DNA of 45,264 bases from JBMNQS01 sp050944255 (GCA_050944255.1 JBMNQS010000006.1:1-45264), one strand, 5' to 3'; positions 14,668-23,027 are shown, counted from the stretch's first letter. Program-made: numbers and translations. The notes: a model not told the origin generated them from the sequence alone.

Positions 14668-14734
14668 CGCAGATACGCCGCCTGCCCCTTTTCGTTTTTT
14701 TCGGGCGAGTCTGCGCAAGAGGCAGGCGGCTTTT
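14668..14734 (+). ncRNA. Structured orphan terminator (possible small RNA 3' part)
   Basis: GCCGCCTGCC (14677-14686) pairs with GGCAGGCGGC (14721-14730), followed by TTTTCT, a plus-strand terminator. GCGCAGA (14668-14674) pairs with TCTGCGC (14710-14716). The two stems cross, so they form either a pseudoknot or two exclusive folds. No plus-strand gene lies upstream, and the MgtC promoter is downstream. A TATAAT at 14630-14635 without a clear -35 could start an RNA of about 95 nt. Evidence is structural only. Confidence 0.35.
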
Positions 14735-14809
14735 CTGAATTGGACGGGGCGGACTTTGCCGCATTCGGCGGCTGCATCCCTCACCCATCCGCCCAGCTCG
14801 CTCTTTTTG

Positions 14810-14818
14810 TGATATAAT
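14810..14818 (+). promoter_or_regulatory. Extended -10 promoter of the mgtC-like gene
   Basis: TGATATAAT (TG-n-TATAAT) without a recognisable -35. It gives a leader of about 30 nt with AGGAGGTGA. Confidence 0.6.
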
Positions 14819-14854
14819 GCGGGATAAATGCGCATCTTTTTAGGAGGTGACATT

Positions 14855-15517
14855 ATGGAAAATATTTGGGGACAACTGGAATTGCTTCTGCGCTTGGTGG
14901 TGGCGGGTATCTGCGGATTTCTGATCGGCTACGAGCGGAAAAACAGGCTGAAGGAAGCCGGCGTAAGAACGCATATCATCGTGGCGCTGGGCGCGGCGCT
15001 GATTATGATCATTTCCAAATACGGCTTTATGGATGTGCTGCCCGGCGGCGATTACGACCCGACGCGCATTGCCGCGCAGATCGTCAGCGGCATCGGCTTT
15101 CTGGGCGCCGGCATGATATTCATCCGCAAGCAGGCCATCAGCGGCCTGACCACCGCGGCGGGTATCTGGACGACTGCGGGCATCGGCATGGCCATCGGCA
15201 CGCGGCTTTACTTCATCGGCATTGCCGCCACGATACTGATGCTCACGGTACAGGTGCTGCTGCACCGCAATTATCGCTGGTTCCACCTGCCCGTTACCGA
15301 GCAGATGACCATTACCGTAAGCGAAGAAGCGGCGCTGACGCTCATTCAGGACAAATTTGCGGCCAGCGGTATCGAGATCATCCATCTGCGGGCGGAAAGG
15401 CGGGATGGCGGCTCGGTTGATTTGGAGCTGCATGTAAAGCTGCCCCAGGACTTTGACGTCTCCGGCCTGATGAGTATGCTCAGGGACAGCCCGCACGTAA
15501 AGTCAATCGAACTGTAG
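14855..15517 (+). CDS. MgtC/SapB-family membrane protein
   Basis: A 220-residue protein. Four or five hydrophobic helices occupy residues 1-140, with the family motif GFLIGYERKNR near residue 25, VRTHIIVALGAAL, and GIGFLGAGMIFI. A soluble C-terminal domain (about 150-220) has an ACT-like beta-alpha pattern. MgtC proteins are linked to Mg2+ limitation and, in Salmonella, inhibition of the F-type ATPase. Many firmicute members are housekeeping proteins of unclear role. The start at 14855 is fixed by AGGAGGTGA 4 nt upstream. It is monocistronic with its own promoter. I saw no Mg2+ riboswitch in the short leader. Confidence 0.88.
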   Translation: MENIWGQLELLLRLVVAGICGFLIGYERKNRLKEAGVRTHIIVALGAALIMIISKYGFMDVLPGGDYDPTRIAAQIVSGIGFLGAGMIFIRKQAISGLTTAAGIWTTAGIGMAIGTRLYFIGIAATILMLTVQVLLHRNYRWFHLPVTEQMTITVSEEAALTLIQDKFAASGIEIIHLRAERRDGGSVDLELHVKLPQDFDVSGLMSMLRDSPHVKSIEL

Positions 15518-15943
15518 AAATGATTCAAAATTATTCATAGAGCGGCCGGCAATGACTGCTGCCCGCACGGCTGACCTATTGGTTTATTGCGGCTTGATTC
15601 CGCTACCAAGTATCAGCCGGTAAACGCTTCGCGATCCGGCCCGCTTTCATTAATACGAAACGGGCAGTGCATCGTATTTTAGGTAAAAATAAATATCGTG
15701 AACGTTGAGCGTGATTGTCATATGGACGGCAGCCCGTATCGGCTCTGCGATATAAGTTCGTTGAGAGATAACCTGCGCCGTGCCATTGACCGGAAAAAGC
15801 AGATCTATGTTGATAAATGACTGCATGTCTACTCCATTTTCAAGAATCATTTGCGCTCCATAAAAACAATATCTTTTCGTTTAAGATGTTTGTGGAATTA
15901 AGCCAAAACAATATAAATAATTCTTTGAAACAAAGAAATTTTG
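15518..15943. other. Non-coding AT-rich interval
   Basis: No gene is supported. A 66-codon minus-strand frame at 15650-15850 lacks a ribosome site and family resemblance. CTTTG-AAA-CAAAG (15923-15935) is a small inverted repeat just upstream of the next promoter and could be an operator. Confidence 0.5.
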
Positions 15944-15972
15944 TTGACATCAAATTATCCATGTGCTATGTT
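15944..15972 (+). promoter_or_regulatory. Promoter of the aldo/keto reductase gene
   Basis: TTGACA (15944-15949), 17 bp, TATGTT (15967-15972). The leader of about 175 nt includes GAACG-A-CGTTC (16027-16037) and is long for a single enzyme gene. Confidence 0.7.
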
Positions 15973-16155
15973 ATATTGGAAACTATAAAGTGGCTTGCAA
16001 ACGTGGAGCCGGAATGACGGACGGTTGAACGACGTTCGCAGCCATCCGCGGACAGGCTGAAGGAAGATTCATTCATTTGACAGCAGGCGCAGCTTTTTTC
16101 GTAACAACCGGTTTCAAGCGCCGGAGCCGCGCAATGATTTGGAGGAGGCCAGCAC

Positions 16156-17142
16156 ATGCAGACTATGAAACTGGGCAAAACCGGACGGGATATTTCCCGT
16201 ATTGGCCTTGGCACGTGGGCTATCGGCGGCGGTCCCGCCTGGGGCGGCGATAACGCATTGCAAGACAGCCTGGATGTAATCCGCAGCAGCCCAGCTATCG
16301 GCGTGAATCTGATCGATACCGCCCCGGCCTATAATTTCGGGAGCAGTGAAAAGCTACTGGGCCAGGCGCTTGCGCAGATGAAACGCGAGGAAGTGGCCAT
16401 CATTACAAAGTGCGGCATTACCTGGACGCGCGAAGGCAGCCTGTTTAATAAGGTGGGCGATACGCAGCTGTACAAAAACCTGTCCAAAGATTCCATCATG
16501 GAGGAATTTGAGCAGAGCCTGGAACGTTTGGGCATCGACTACGTTGACATATACATGACCCATTGGCAAAGCGTGGAGCCGTTTTTCACCCCGATTTCCG
16601 AAACCATGGACGCCCTGAACGAGCTCAAAAGCAAAGGGCTCATCAAAGGCATCGGCGCGGCGAACGTCACGCCGGAGCATATCAGGGAATATGTAAAATA
16701 CGGCCAGCTGGACATCGTGCAGGGCAAATACAGCATCCTGGACCGGGACAGCGAAACGGAATTGATCCCGGTATGCAAGGCACACGGCATCACATTCCAG
16801 GCGTATTCCCCGCTGGAGCAAGGGCTGCTTTCAGGAGCGATTGCCCGCGATTACGTCGCGCCGGAGGGCTCGGCCCAGAAGAACAAAAGATGGTTCCAGC
16901 CGGACAAACTGCCCAAAGCCGTTGACATGCTGAATTCCTGGGGCGCATTGTGCGCAAAATATGACTGCAGCGTGGCAAACCTGGCCATTGCATGGATCTT
17001 GGCACAGGATGACAACATCAACGTACTCAGCGGCGCCACCACCAAAGCGCAGCTTGAAGAAAATGTCAAGGCCGTGAACATCCCTCTGACCCATGAGGAT
17101 GCCCAATGGATGCGCAATCGTGCGGAACAGGCGGATGCGTAA
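16156..17142 (+). CDS. Aldo/keto reductase
   Basis: A 328-residue NAD(P)H-dependent oxidoreductase with the full catalytic tetrad: Asp54 and Tyr59 (IDTAPAYNFGSSE), Lys85 (IITKCGI) and His136 (YMTHWQS). The C-terminal cofactor region is LSGATTKAQLEEN. The ribosome site is GGAGGAGG. It precedes a DeoR regulator, a rhamnulokinase-like kinase and a class II aldolase. In such clusters an aldo/keto reductase typically reduces the aldehyde released by the aldolase (for example lactaldehyde to propanediol) or oxidises the entering sugar. Either role is an inference here. Confidence 0.92.
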   Translation: MQTMKLGKTGRDISRIGLGTWAIGGGPAWGGDNALQDSLDVIRSSPAIGVNLIDTAPAYNFGSSEKLLGQALAQMKREEVAIITKCGITWTREGSLFNKVGDTQLYKNLSKDSIMEEFEQSLERLGIDYVDIYMTHWQSVEPFFTPISETMDALNELKSKGLIKGIGAANVTPEHIREYVKYGQLDIVQGKYSILDRDSETELIPVCKAHGITFQAYSPLEQGLLSGAIARDYVAPEGSAQKNKRWFQPDKLPKAVDMLNSWGALCAKYDCSVANLAIAWILAQDDNINVLSGATTKAQLEENVKAVNIPLTHEDAQWMRNRAEQADA

Positions 17143-17200
17143 GGTTCTTTCAGCTTTTTCCCGAAGGCTCTGCACGGATATGTCCTTTTCACGGCAATTG

Positions 17201-17209
17201 TGATAGAAT
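17201..17209 (+). promoter_or_regulatory. Extended -10 promoter of the deoR-like gene
   Basis: TGATAGAAT (TG-n-TAGAAT), about 33 nt upstream of the start codon, with no clear -35. It gives the regulator and the downstream kinase their own start separate from the reductase. Confidence 0.45.
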
Positions 17210-17241
17210 TAAACGAATATCCGTTTGAGGGGAATACAGAT

Positions 17242-18000
17242 ATGTTATTGAAAGACAGGCTGGAGGCCATCCGAGGCATTATAACTGAAGAAGCCCGGGT
17301 GCAGGTATCTGCGCTCAGCAGGCAATTTAGCGTGACGGAAGAGACGATACGGCGCGATTTGGAAAAGCTGGAGGCGGAAGGGCTCGTATCCCGCACATAC
17401 GGCGGCGCCATTTTGAATGAAACCAAACGTACCGAAGGGATTCAATACTTCAAGCGTACGGCCATCAATGCCGAAGCAAAAAAGGCCATCGCTAAAAAGG
17501 CTGCCGCCTGCGTAAAAAACAGCCTCACCATCGGGCTGGATTCCAGTACCACCGCCATGGAGGTGATGCGGCATTTGAAGGGGCGCGACGACGTCACGGT
17601 CATCACCAATTCGGCGGTGGCCATCACCGAGCTTGCCCAAAGCAAGATGAAGCTGTTTTCCACCGGCGGCGTGCTGAATAAACATTCCTTGTCGCTGCAG
17701 GGCAACGTGGCCAAGCAGGCGCTGAGTAACTATAACATCGATATCGTCCTGATCAGCTGCAAGGGCCTTTCCATGGAGCAGGGAACTTCCGACTCGGACG
17801 AGCAGGAATCCGAGGTGAAAAGGGCGATGATCGCCCATGCCAACAGTGTAATCCTGCTGGTGGACCACAGCAAATTCGACAAAGTGGATTTTGTCAAAGT
17901 GGCAAGCCTGGAACAAATTGATTTAATCGTCACAGATATGGAACCAAGCCGGGAATGGAAGGAAAAGCTGGCCTCGCTGTCGGTGGACGTCTTATATTAG
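17242..18000 (+). CDS. DeoR-family transcriptional regulator
   Basis: A 252-residue regulator. The N-terminal helix-turn-helix VSALSRQFSVTEETIRRDLE and LVSRTYGGA are the DeoR signature. The C-terminal sensor domain (about 75-235) has the sugar-isomerase-like fold with GLDSSTTAMEV and VTVITNSA, which bind phosphorylated sugars. The start at 17242 has GAGGGG upstream. It lies between the aldo/keto reductase and the kinase/aldolase genes and presumably represses them until a sugar phosphate intermediate accumulates. A hairpin at its 3' end separates it from the kinase. Confidence 0.92.
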   Translation: MLLKDRLEAIRGIITEEARVQVSALSRQFSVTEETIRRDLEKLEAEGLVSRTYGGAILNETKRTEGIQYFKRTAINAEAKKAIAKKAAACVKNSLTIGLDSSTTAMEVMRHLKGRDDVTVITNSAVAITELAQSKMKLFSTGGVLNKHSLSLQGNVAKQALSNYNIDIVLISCKGLSMEQGTSDSDEQESEVKRAMIAHANSVILLVDHSKFDKVDFVKVASLEQIDLIVTDMEPSREWKEKLASLSVDVLY

Positions 18001-18036
18001 CGTGCATGATGCGCGCGGGTAAAGCGTACCGTTATA

Positions 18037-18069
18037 GCCCTTTTCCGTCCGCGGCGGAAAGGGGCTTTT
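18037..18069 (+). terminator. Terminator/attenuator hairpin overlapping the kinase ribosome site
   Basis: GCCCTTTTCCG (18037-18047), 7-nt loop, CGGAAAGGGGC (18055-18065), then TTTTGCTTT. The 11-bp stem has one G-U pair. Its 3' arm contains the GGAAAGGGG ribosome site of the kinase, whose TTG start is 8 nt downstream. It could both end the deoR transcript and mask kinase translation. Confidence 0.7.
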
Positions 18070-18072
18070 GCT

Positions 18073-19551
18073 TTGGAAAAAATTCATGTGGCCGTGGACA
18101 TAGGCGGCAGCAGCGTGAAGATCACGGCCTCCAGGTTTTCCGGTGGCACCATTGAGCACCTAAAAGAGCAGACGCTCCCAAACAATCCCTTGCGCCTGCA
18201 GGGTAGCCTGTATATTGATATTTACTATTTATACGGCGCAATCAAGAGCGCTTTAAAAGAGTATTTAAATCTGGGCTTTGAGCCGGTATCTTTCGGCATC
18301 GATACCTATGGAAATGGTTACGGGGTGTTCAATGCCGATGCCCAGATGATAGGCCTGCCCTTTTTCTATAAGGACGCTCGGACGCAGGGCATCCTGCCGC
18401 TGCTTGAAGAGCGGCTTGCGCTTCGCGAATTGTACGAGCGCACGGGAGTATACCCCACCGATATCCGGGTGCTCATGCAGCTGTTTCATGAAGTGCGCAC
18501 CGGCAGGCAGCGCATGAGGCAGGCAGATCGGATTCTGCTTTTTCCCGATCTGCTGGCCCATTTTTTTACAGGCAAAACCCAAACCGAACGCTCCATGGCT
18601 TCGGTGGCCAGCCTGCTGGGCCCCGATGGCGACTGGTGCCGCTGCACGATGCGGCAGCTCGGCATCGACGCCGGTTTATTCGGCCCGCTTATCGACGGCG
18701 GGCAAAACGGGGTAAAGCGGCTTCTCCCCTCTGTGTGCGGCGAGCTGGGCACAGAGGATATCCGCTATGTGGACGTCACGACCCACGACACCGAATCGGC
18801 GCTCCTGGCGGCGCCCATGCTGGATGAAGAGGCGGTCTTTGCCAGCCTGGGGACCTCGGTGATCCTTGGCGCCAGAACCCCCGGGCCCGTGATTTCGGAT
18901 GAAGCGTACGAAGGCCGTTTTAAAAACATGAGGGGCGCTTTCGGGCAAAATTCCCTGTGCCGCGATTACACCGGACTATGGATTTTGGAGCAGTGCATGG
19001 CCTCATGGCGGCAGGAAGCTCCCGGCCTGACTTATGACGACATCCTTTCGGACTGCAATGCGGCCACAGAAAACGACAGCTTTTTTGACGTGAATCATAC
19101 GGCCATCCGATTCTATAAGGGCTCTTTAATAGACGCTATACAGATTTATTGCCGGGATACCGGCCAAAGGGCGCCCAGGACCAGGGGCGAAACAGCCTTG
19201 TGCGTGCTGGAGAGCATCGCCCTTGAAGCGAAGTGGAGCTTTGAGAAACTGAAGGCTTTGGTCAAAAACAGGTTTTCCAGGATCAGCGCCGTAGGCGGCG
19301 GCGTGAAAAATGCCCTGCTGCTTCAAATGCTGGCCGATGCGCTGGGATTGCCTCTCCTTGCGGGAAGCCCCTTTGCCGCCACCGCAGGCAATGTGCTGAT
19401 GCAGCTGTATGCCCTGGGCGATATAAAGACGGTGCAGGGCATCGCGGAAGTGGCCCGCAACTCCTGTGACGGGATAAAAATAGAGCCTCGCGGCAGGGGC
19501 GACAAATGGGAACGGGCGCTTGCGCGCTTGGAACAATACAAGATGGAATAA
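18073..19551 (+). CDS. FGGY-family carbohydrate kinase, rhamnulokinase-like
   Basis: A 492-residue sugar kinase in two actin-like domains. The N-terminal phosphate loop is VDIGGSSVKI. FGIDTYGNGYGVF carries the catalytic-side Asp. The second domain has ASLGTSVILGAR, and AVGGGVKNALLLQ near the C-terminus binds ATP. The overall pattern (FFYKDART after the Asp loop) is closest to rhamnulokinase (RhaB), which phosphorylates L-rhamnulose at O1, but RhaB, fuculokinase and xylulokinase are hard to separate by eye. It starts at TTG 18073, whose ribosome site is within a hairpin. The class II aldolase follows 13 nt downstream. Confidence 0.85.
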   Translation: MEKIHVAVDIGGSSVKITASRFSGGTIEHLKEQTLPNNPLRLQGSLYIDIYYLYGAIKSALKEYLNLGFEPVSFGIDTYGNGYGVFNADAQMIGLPFFYKDARTQGILPLLEERLALRELYERTGVYPTDIRVLMQLFHEVRTGRQRMRQADRILLFPDLLAHFFTGKTQTERSMASVASLLGPDGDWCRCTMRQLGIDAGLFGPLIDGGQNGVKRLLPSVCGELGTEDIRYVDVTTHDTESALLAAPMLDEEAVFASLGTSVILGARTPGPVISDEAYEGRFKNMRGAFGQNSLCRDYTGLWILEQCMASWRQEAPGLTYDDILSDCNAATENDSFFDVNHTAIRFYKGSLIDAIQIYCRDTGQRAPRTRGETALCVLESIALEAKWSFEKLKALVKNRFSRISAVGGGVKNALLLQMLADALGLPLLAGSPFAATAGNVLMQLYALGDIKTVQGIAEVARNSCDGIKIEPRGRGDKWERALARLEQYKME

Positions 19552-19564
19552 AACTGGAGGAAGT

Positions 19565-20203
19565 ATGGACAAGAAAATCGACTTAAACCTGATTCGTGAA
19601 ATCATCCGCGTATCCAAAAAAATGGAAGAGATGGGCCTGGTGAATACATTCGAAGGCAATTTGTCCATCATGCAGGACGGCCTGATGTACATTACTCCTG
19701 CCCGCACCCGCAAAAGCCTGCTCACCGAAGATATTATCGCCGTATTTGATGAAGATGACAACCAAGTGTACGGAAGCAAAAAGGCGTCCTCGGAGAAAAT
19801 CATGCACCGGACCACCTACACGATCCGCGACGATATCAAGGCGGTGATCCACTGCCATTCCCCCTACCTGACGGCCCACGCCATGTGCCATGTGCCGCTG
19901 GACTATAAATGCCATCCGGAGATCGTCTTTCATTTCCGGGACATTCCCGTGGCGCCCTACGGGCAGCCGGGAACCGCCGCCATTGTGGAAAACGGCAGGG
20001 CGCTGCTGGAAAAACGCAACCTGATACTGCTGGCCAACCATGGCGTCCTGGCGGTGGGCTCCACGCTGGAAAAAGCGTTCCAGCGCGTTGAGGCGGCTGA
20101 AAAGTTCGCCATGACCGTATCGTTCAGCAAATGCATCGGGCCGCTTGTGGACATTCCCTCATCCGAGGTGGAACGCATCCTTAAAATCCCCATCGAAACC
20201 TGA
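19565..20203 (+). CDS. Class II aldolase/adducin-family protein
   Basis: A 212-residue Zn-dependent aldolase. Zinc ligands His96 and His98 (IHCHSPY) and His159 (LLANHGVL), and catalytic Glu77 (KASSEKIMHR), align with Glu73, His92, His94 and His155 of FucA with a constant offset of four. The N-terminal GNLS is the phosphate-binding loop. The expected reaction is retro-aldol cleavage of a ketose-1-phosphate (fuculose- or rhamnulose-type) to dihydroxyacetone phosphate and an aldehyde. The start at 19565 has GGAGG 4 nt upstream. It works with the upstream kinase and is probably served by the aldo/keto reductase. Confidence 0.9.
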   Translation: MDKKIDLNLIREIIRVSKKMEEMGLVNTFEGNLSIMQDGLMYITPARTRKSLLTEDIIAVFDEDDNQVYGSKKASSEKIMHRTTYTIRDDIKAVIHCHSPYLTAHAMCHVPLDYKCHPEIVFHFRDIPVAPYGQPGTAAIVENGRALLEKRNLILLANHGVLAVGSTLEKAFQRVEAAEKFAMTVSFSKCIGPLVDIPSSEVERILKIPIET

Positions 20204-20237
20204 CGCGCCTCCCCTTTGACGCAACATTCCCACCTAA

Positions 20238-21104
20238 TCAAACATCCTGGACGCCCGCCGCGTCAAAAATCCGGTGCAGGCAGCCGATGGCGTCCCTCGC
20301 CGCATCCTGCAGGGGCATGGCCTCGTACCGGGCCGTCGTCGGCTTCATGGGCTCGATAATGACGGGACCGTCGTAACCGTGCCTGGCGAGCAGCCGGACG
20401 ACCTCCACCGCGTCGATGATCCCGTTTTCCATGGGCATGCCCCTCGTCGCGTCAATCTGCTCGTCGCGCGGGGCGTTGGCGTCGCACAGGTGAAGGTTGA
20501 TGACCTTTTCAGGATGCATGGCGGCATAATACAAGTCGTCCTGGTGGCTGCCGGAACAGTACCAATGGATGGTGTCAAAGACAAAGCCGATATCCCGGCT
20601 CACTTCCTGCGTCAGGGCAACCACACCCATCAGGGAGCGGATAAAACCATATTTGAATTGGTCGCGCACCGTCTTGGGGCCCATAAACTCCAGCCCATAG
20701 CGGATGCCGTTGTCGTCAAGTACCCTGTATATGGCCTCAAGGCGTTTGACGTGCCACCGGAAGTTCTCCTCATAGCCCATGGTGTCGCTTCCCGGCCAGA
20801 TATGATTGTACGCCCGGGTGCATCCGGCGATGCGCGCCAGGCGCGACCACTGATCAAATGTGGCAAGGGCTTTTTCAAACTCGCCGTCGTCCACCTTGTA
20901 CATATCGCACGGCGCCATGATGAGGCCAAAGCGCATGCCCATATCGTCCAAGCGGATTTTTGCCTCGGCAGCGGCCCGGGGCGTACCGAAAGCCCCCGCC
21001 GGAACCTCGATCCCTTTAAAGCCGCTGTTATGGGCGGTAGTCAGCAGATCGTCGAAACTGTGGTGGTTCAGGCCCATGGTCCGCGGATTCAGATTCGTAT
21101 ACAT
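20238..21104 (-). CDS. Sugar phosphate isomerase/epimerase-like TIM barrel
   Basis: A 288-residue protein of the xylose-isomerase-like superfamily (AP endonuclease 2 fold). Candidate metal ligands are the Glu of YGLEFMGP, Asp of FVFDTIHWY, His of INLHLCDAN and Glu of VIIEPM. It is clearly distinct from the two 3-epimerases around 10-13 kb. The start at 21104 is set by GAGGGGG 6 nt upstream. It converges on the kinase/aldolase operon and could supply its ketose substrate. The direction and substrate are unknown. Upstream lies an AT-rich regulatory region shared with the divergent Liv operon. Confidence 0.82.
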   Translation of the reverse strand: MYTNLNPRTMGLNHHSFDDLLTTAHNSGFKGIEVPAGAFGTPRAAAEAKIRLDDMGMRFGLIMAPCDMYKVDDGEFEKALATFDQWSRLARIAGCTRAYNHIWPGSDTMGYEENFRWHVKRLEAIYRVLDDNGIRYGLEFMGPKTVRDQFKYGFIRSLMGVVALTQEVSRDIGFVFDTIHWYCSGSHQDDLYYAAMHPEKVINLHLCDANAPRDEQIDATRGMPMENGIIDAVEVVRLLARHGYDGPVIIEPMKPTTARYEAMPLQDAARDAIGCLHRIFDAAGVQDV

Positions 21105-21251
21105 AGAGCGCCCCCTCAAAATGTTGTTTTCAAAGATTATAACAGGATAATTGGATTTTTCAAGAAAAAATGTTTTTATTCAATTGAAAAACTTTTGATT
21201 CCTAGGAAAACCACCATATATAAGGCAGATAAATTCCTTGTTTTCAAAAAA

Positions 21252-21440
21252 TTTGTGGTTTCCACAAAAAAATACTTGATAAACACAGAAAAAGATAGTA
21301 AAGTATGTATAACACAATGACGTGGAACTTAATCTGCCTTGCATGCAAGCAACATTCAAGCAGATACGAAAAAAACAAAAAGCTACCCCTATTTTGCAAC
21401 ACTTGTTGGATTCAGCTTGCATGCAAGCGGTATTCAAGCA
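21252..21440. promoter_or_regulatory. Divergent control region with repeated TTGCATGCAA operators
   Basis: TTGCATGCAA occurs at 21339-21348 and, within the perfect 14-bp palindrome GCTTGCATGCAAGC, at 21415-21428. Each is followed 5 bp later by ATTCAAGCA (21354-21362 and 21432-21440). The composite sites are exactly 78 bp apart. TTTGTGG/CCACAAA (21252-21268) is another inverted repeat, next to a possible TTGATA -35 (21276-21281). The region lies upstream of the importer operon in a 500-bp AT-rich gap. A degenerate third copy (ACATGCAA...GATTCAA) is near 21557. Confidence 0.6.
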
Positions 21441-21632
21441 AATCTATTCCTTTTGACTGAGGCCAGGGATCAATCAGAAATTTGTGAAAACACAAAAAAC
21501 ATGATAAGGAGGGAAACAGCATCCGCACCATCGTCGCAGCGTACGAATCCTGCTTACATGCAAAAGCCATGGCGGATTCAAAACAAAACGGAAAGCTTAC
21601 GGACACAAAAGCAAAATAAAGGAGGCGTATCC

Positions 21633-22973
21633 ATGAAGAATAAGCCGAAGAAAATTCTGAGCATCATTATGATCACCGCTTTGGTTGCCGCCCTGCTTGC
21701 AGGCTGCGTTAGCGAAAGCGTCCCCACCGACTCCCCGACGCCAGGGAGCAGCACGCCGGCGGCGCCATCGCCGACAAGCGCCGCGCCCGAGGTTATACGC
21801 ATCGGCTTTTTGACCCCGCTTACGGGCACGTCGGCCGCGCTGGGTCAGCAGGTGGAGTGGGCCGGCAACATGATCGTTGATTTGATCAATGAAGATCATC
21901 CCGAATCGAGCATGTTTCTTTCCGCAGGGGAGGGCCTTCCCAACCTGAACGGCGCCAAAATCGAGATCGTTGTAGCCGACCATAAGAGCGACGCCACTAC
22001 CGCGGTGGCCGAGGCAAAGCGCCTGATTACCGAAGAAAACGTGGTGGCCATTACGGGCGAATTCACCAGCGCTCTGATCAAGGCGGTGGCCGTCGTCACC
22101 GAACAGTACGAAATTCCCTTCCTCGCCGCCGGCTCCGCCGTGACATTGACCGACGGCAGCACTCCGCTGAACTGGTTCTTCCGCTTTGGCGTAAACGACG
22201 CCACCTATATCAAGGACACGTTTGATTTCCTCACCATGCTCAATGAAACGCAGGATGCGGGCATTGAAACGGTGGCCCTGGTTTCCGAGGACAGCGAGTT
22301 CGGCGCCAACATCGTGATCCAGGAGCTCAGATACGCCGCAGAGGGCGGCTTTGAAGTGGTGGAAAACATCAGCTATCCTGCCAGCGCCACCAACCTGACC
22401 GCCGAAGTGCTGAAGGTGAAAGCGGCCGATCCCGACGCTTTGATCATGGCCTCTTTCGTATCGGACGCGCTGCTTTTCATCAACACCTGCAGGGAGCAGA
22501 ACTATACGCCCAAACTCATTGTCGGCCAGCGCGACGGCTTCATCCAGCCCGACTACCTGGAAGCCATGGGCGATCTGAACAACTACATCTGCACCACCGG
22601 CAGCTGGTCCGCCGACCTTGACTCCGTCGTCAGCCAGGAGCTTGTCAAGCTGTATCCCGAGAAGTATTCAAACGGCGTCCCCTTGAGCGACGCCCACGTG
22701 AAGGACATCGCCTGCCTGCATTTTGTGGCCATGGCCATTAACCAGGCGGGAACCACAGAATCCAAGGCTGTTCAAGCAGCCCTGCGCGATCTGGATTTCG
22801 ACATGGATACATTGATCATCCCCTGGAAAGACATCACCATGGATCAGTATGGCCAGAATACCTCCGCCAACGGCATCGTTGCACAATGGATCGACGGCAA
22901 ATACCAGACGGTTTATCCCGCTGAGGTCGCCGCCGCCGAAGCTATGTATCCCATGCCTGCATGGTCCAGATAA
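21633..22973 (+). CDS. Branched-chain-amino-acid-type ABC transporter, substrate-binding lipoprotein
   Basis: A 446-residue lipoprotein: signal peptide with lipobox LLAGC (Cys25), then a Ser/Thr/Pro-rich tether to about residue 52, then a two-lobed Peripla_BP_6 domain opening with IRIGFLTPLTGTSAALGQQ. Members bind amino acids, short amides, urea or aromatic acids, so the name does not fix the ligand. The start at 21633 follows AAAGGAGG. It is the first gene of a complete importer operon and is separated from the permease genes by a stable hairpin. Repeated palindromes upstream imply specific regulation. Confidence 0.92.
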   Translation: MKNKPKKILSIIMITALVAALLAGCVSESVPTDSPTPGSSTPAAPSPTSAAPEVIRIGFLTPLTGTSAALGQQVEWAGNMIVDLINEDHPESSMFLSAGEGLPNLNGAKIEIVVADHKSDATTAVAEAKRLITEENVVAITGEFTSALIKAVAVVTEQYEIPFLAAGSAVTLTDGSTPLNWFFRFGVNDATYIKDTFDFLTMLNETQDAGIETVALVSEDSEFGANIVIQELRYAAEGGFEVVENISYPASATNLTAEVLKVKAADPDALIMASFVSDALLFINTCREQNYTPKLIVGQRDGFIQPDYLEAMGDLNNYICTTGSWSADLDSVVSQELVKLYPEKYSNGVPLSDAHVKDIACLHFVAMAINQAGTTESKAVQAALRDLDFDMDTLIIPWKDITMDQYGQNTSANGIVAQWIDGKYQTVYPAEVAAAEAMYPMPAWSR

Positions 22974-22997
22974 CCGACATTATTGGGCAAGATCAGA

Positions 22998-23027
22998 CCT
23001 GTCCCGCTGCCCTCCCGGCGGGACAGG
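22998..23027 (+). promoter_or_regulatory. Intercistronic hairpin after the binding-protein gene
   Basis: CCTGTCCCGC (22998-23007) and GCGGGACAGG (23018-23027), a perfect 10-bp stem without a T-run, in a 270-nt gap. Such structures usually protect the 3' end of the binding-protein message so that it outlasts the permease part. Confidence 0.6.

Noticed and set aside
14641..14860. Mg2+ riboswitch ahead of the mgtC-like gene
   Set aside because: The extended -10 promoter lies only about 37 nt from the start codon and the structured element is upstream of it, so it is not part of the mgtC leader.
15650..15850. 66-codon minus-strand frame after mgtC
   Set aside because: No ribosome site, no recognisable family and no partner gene. 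Chance is likely in this AT-rich gap.
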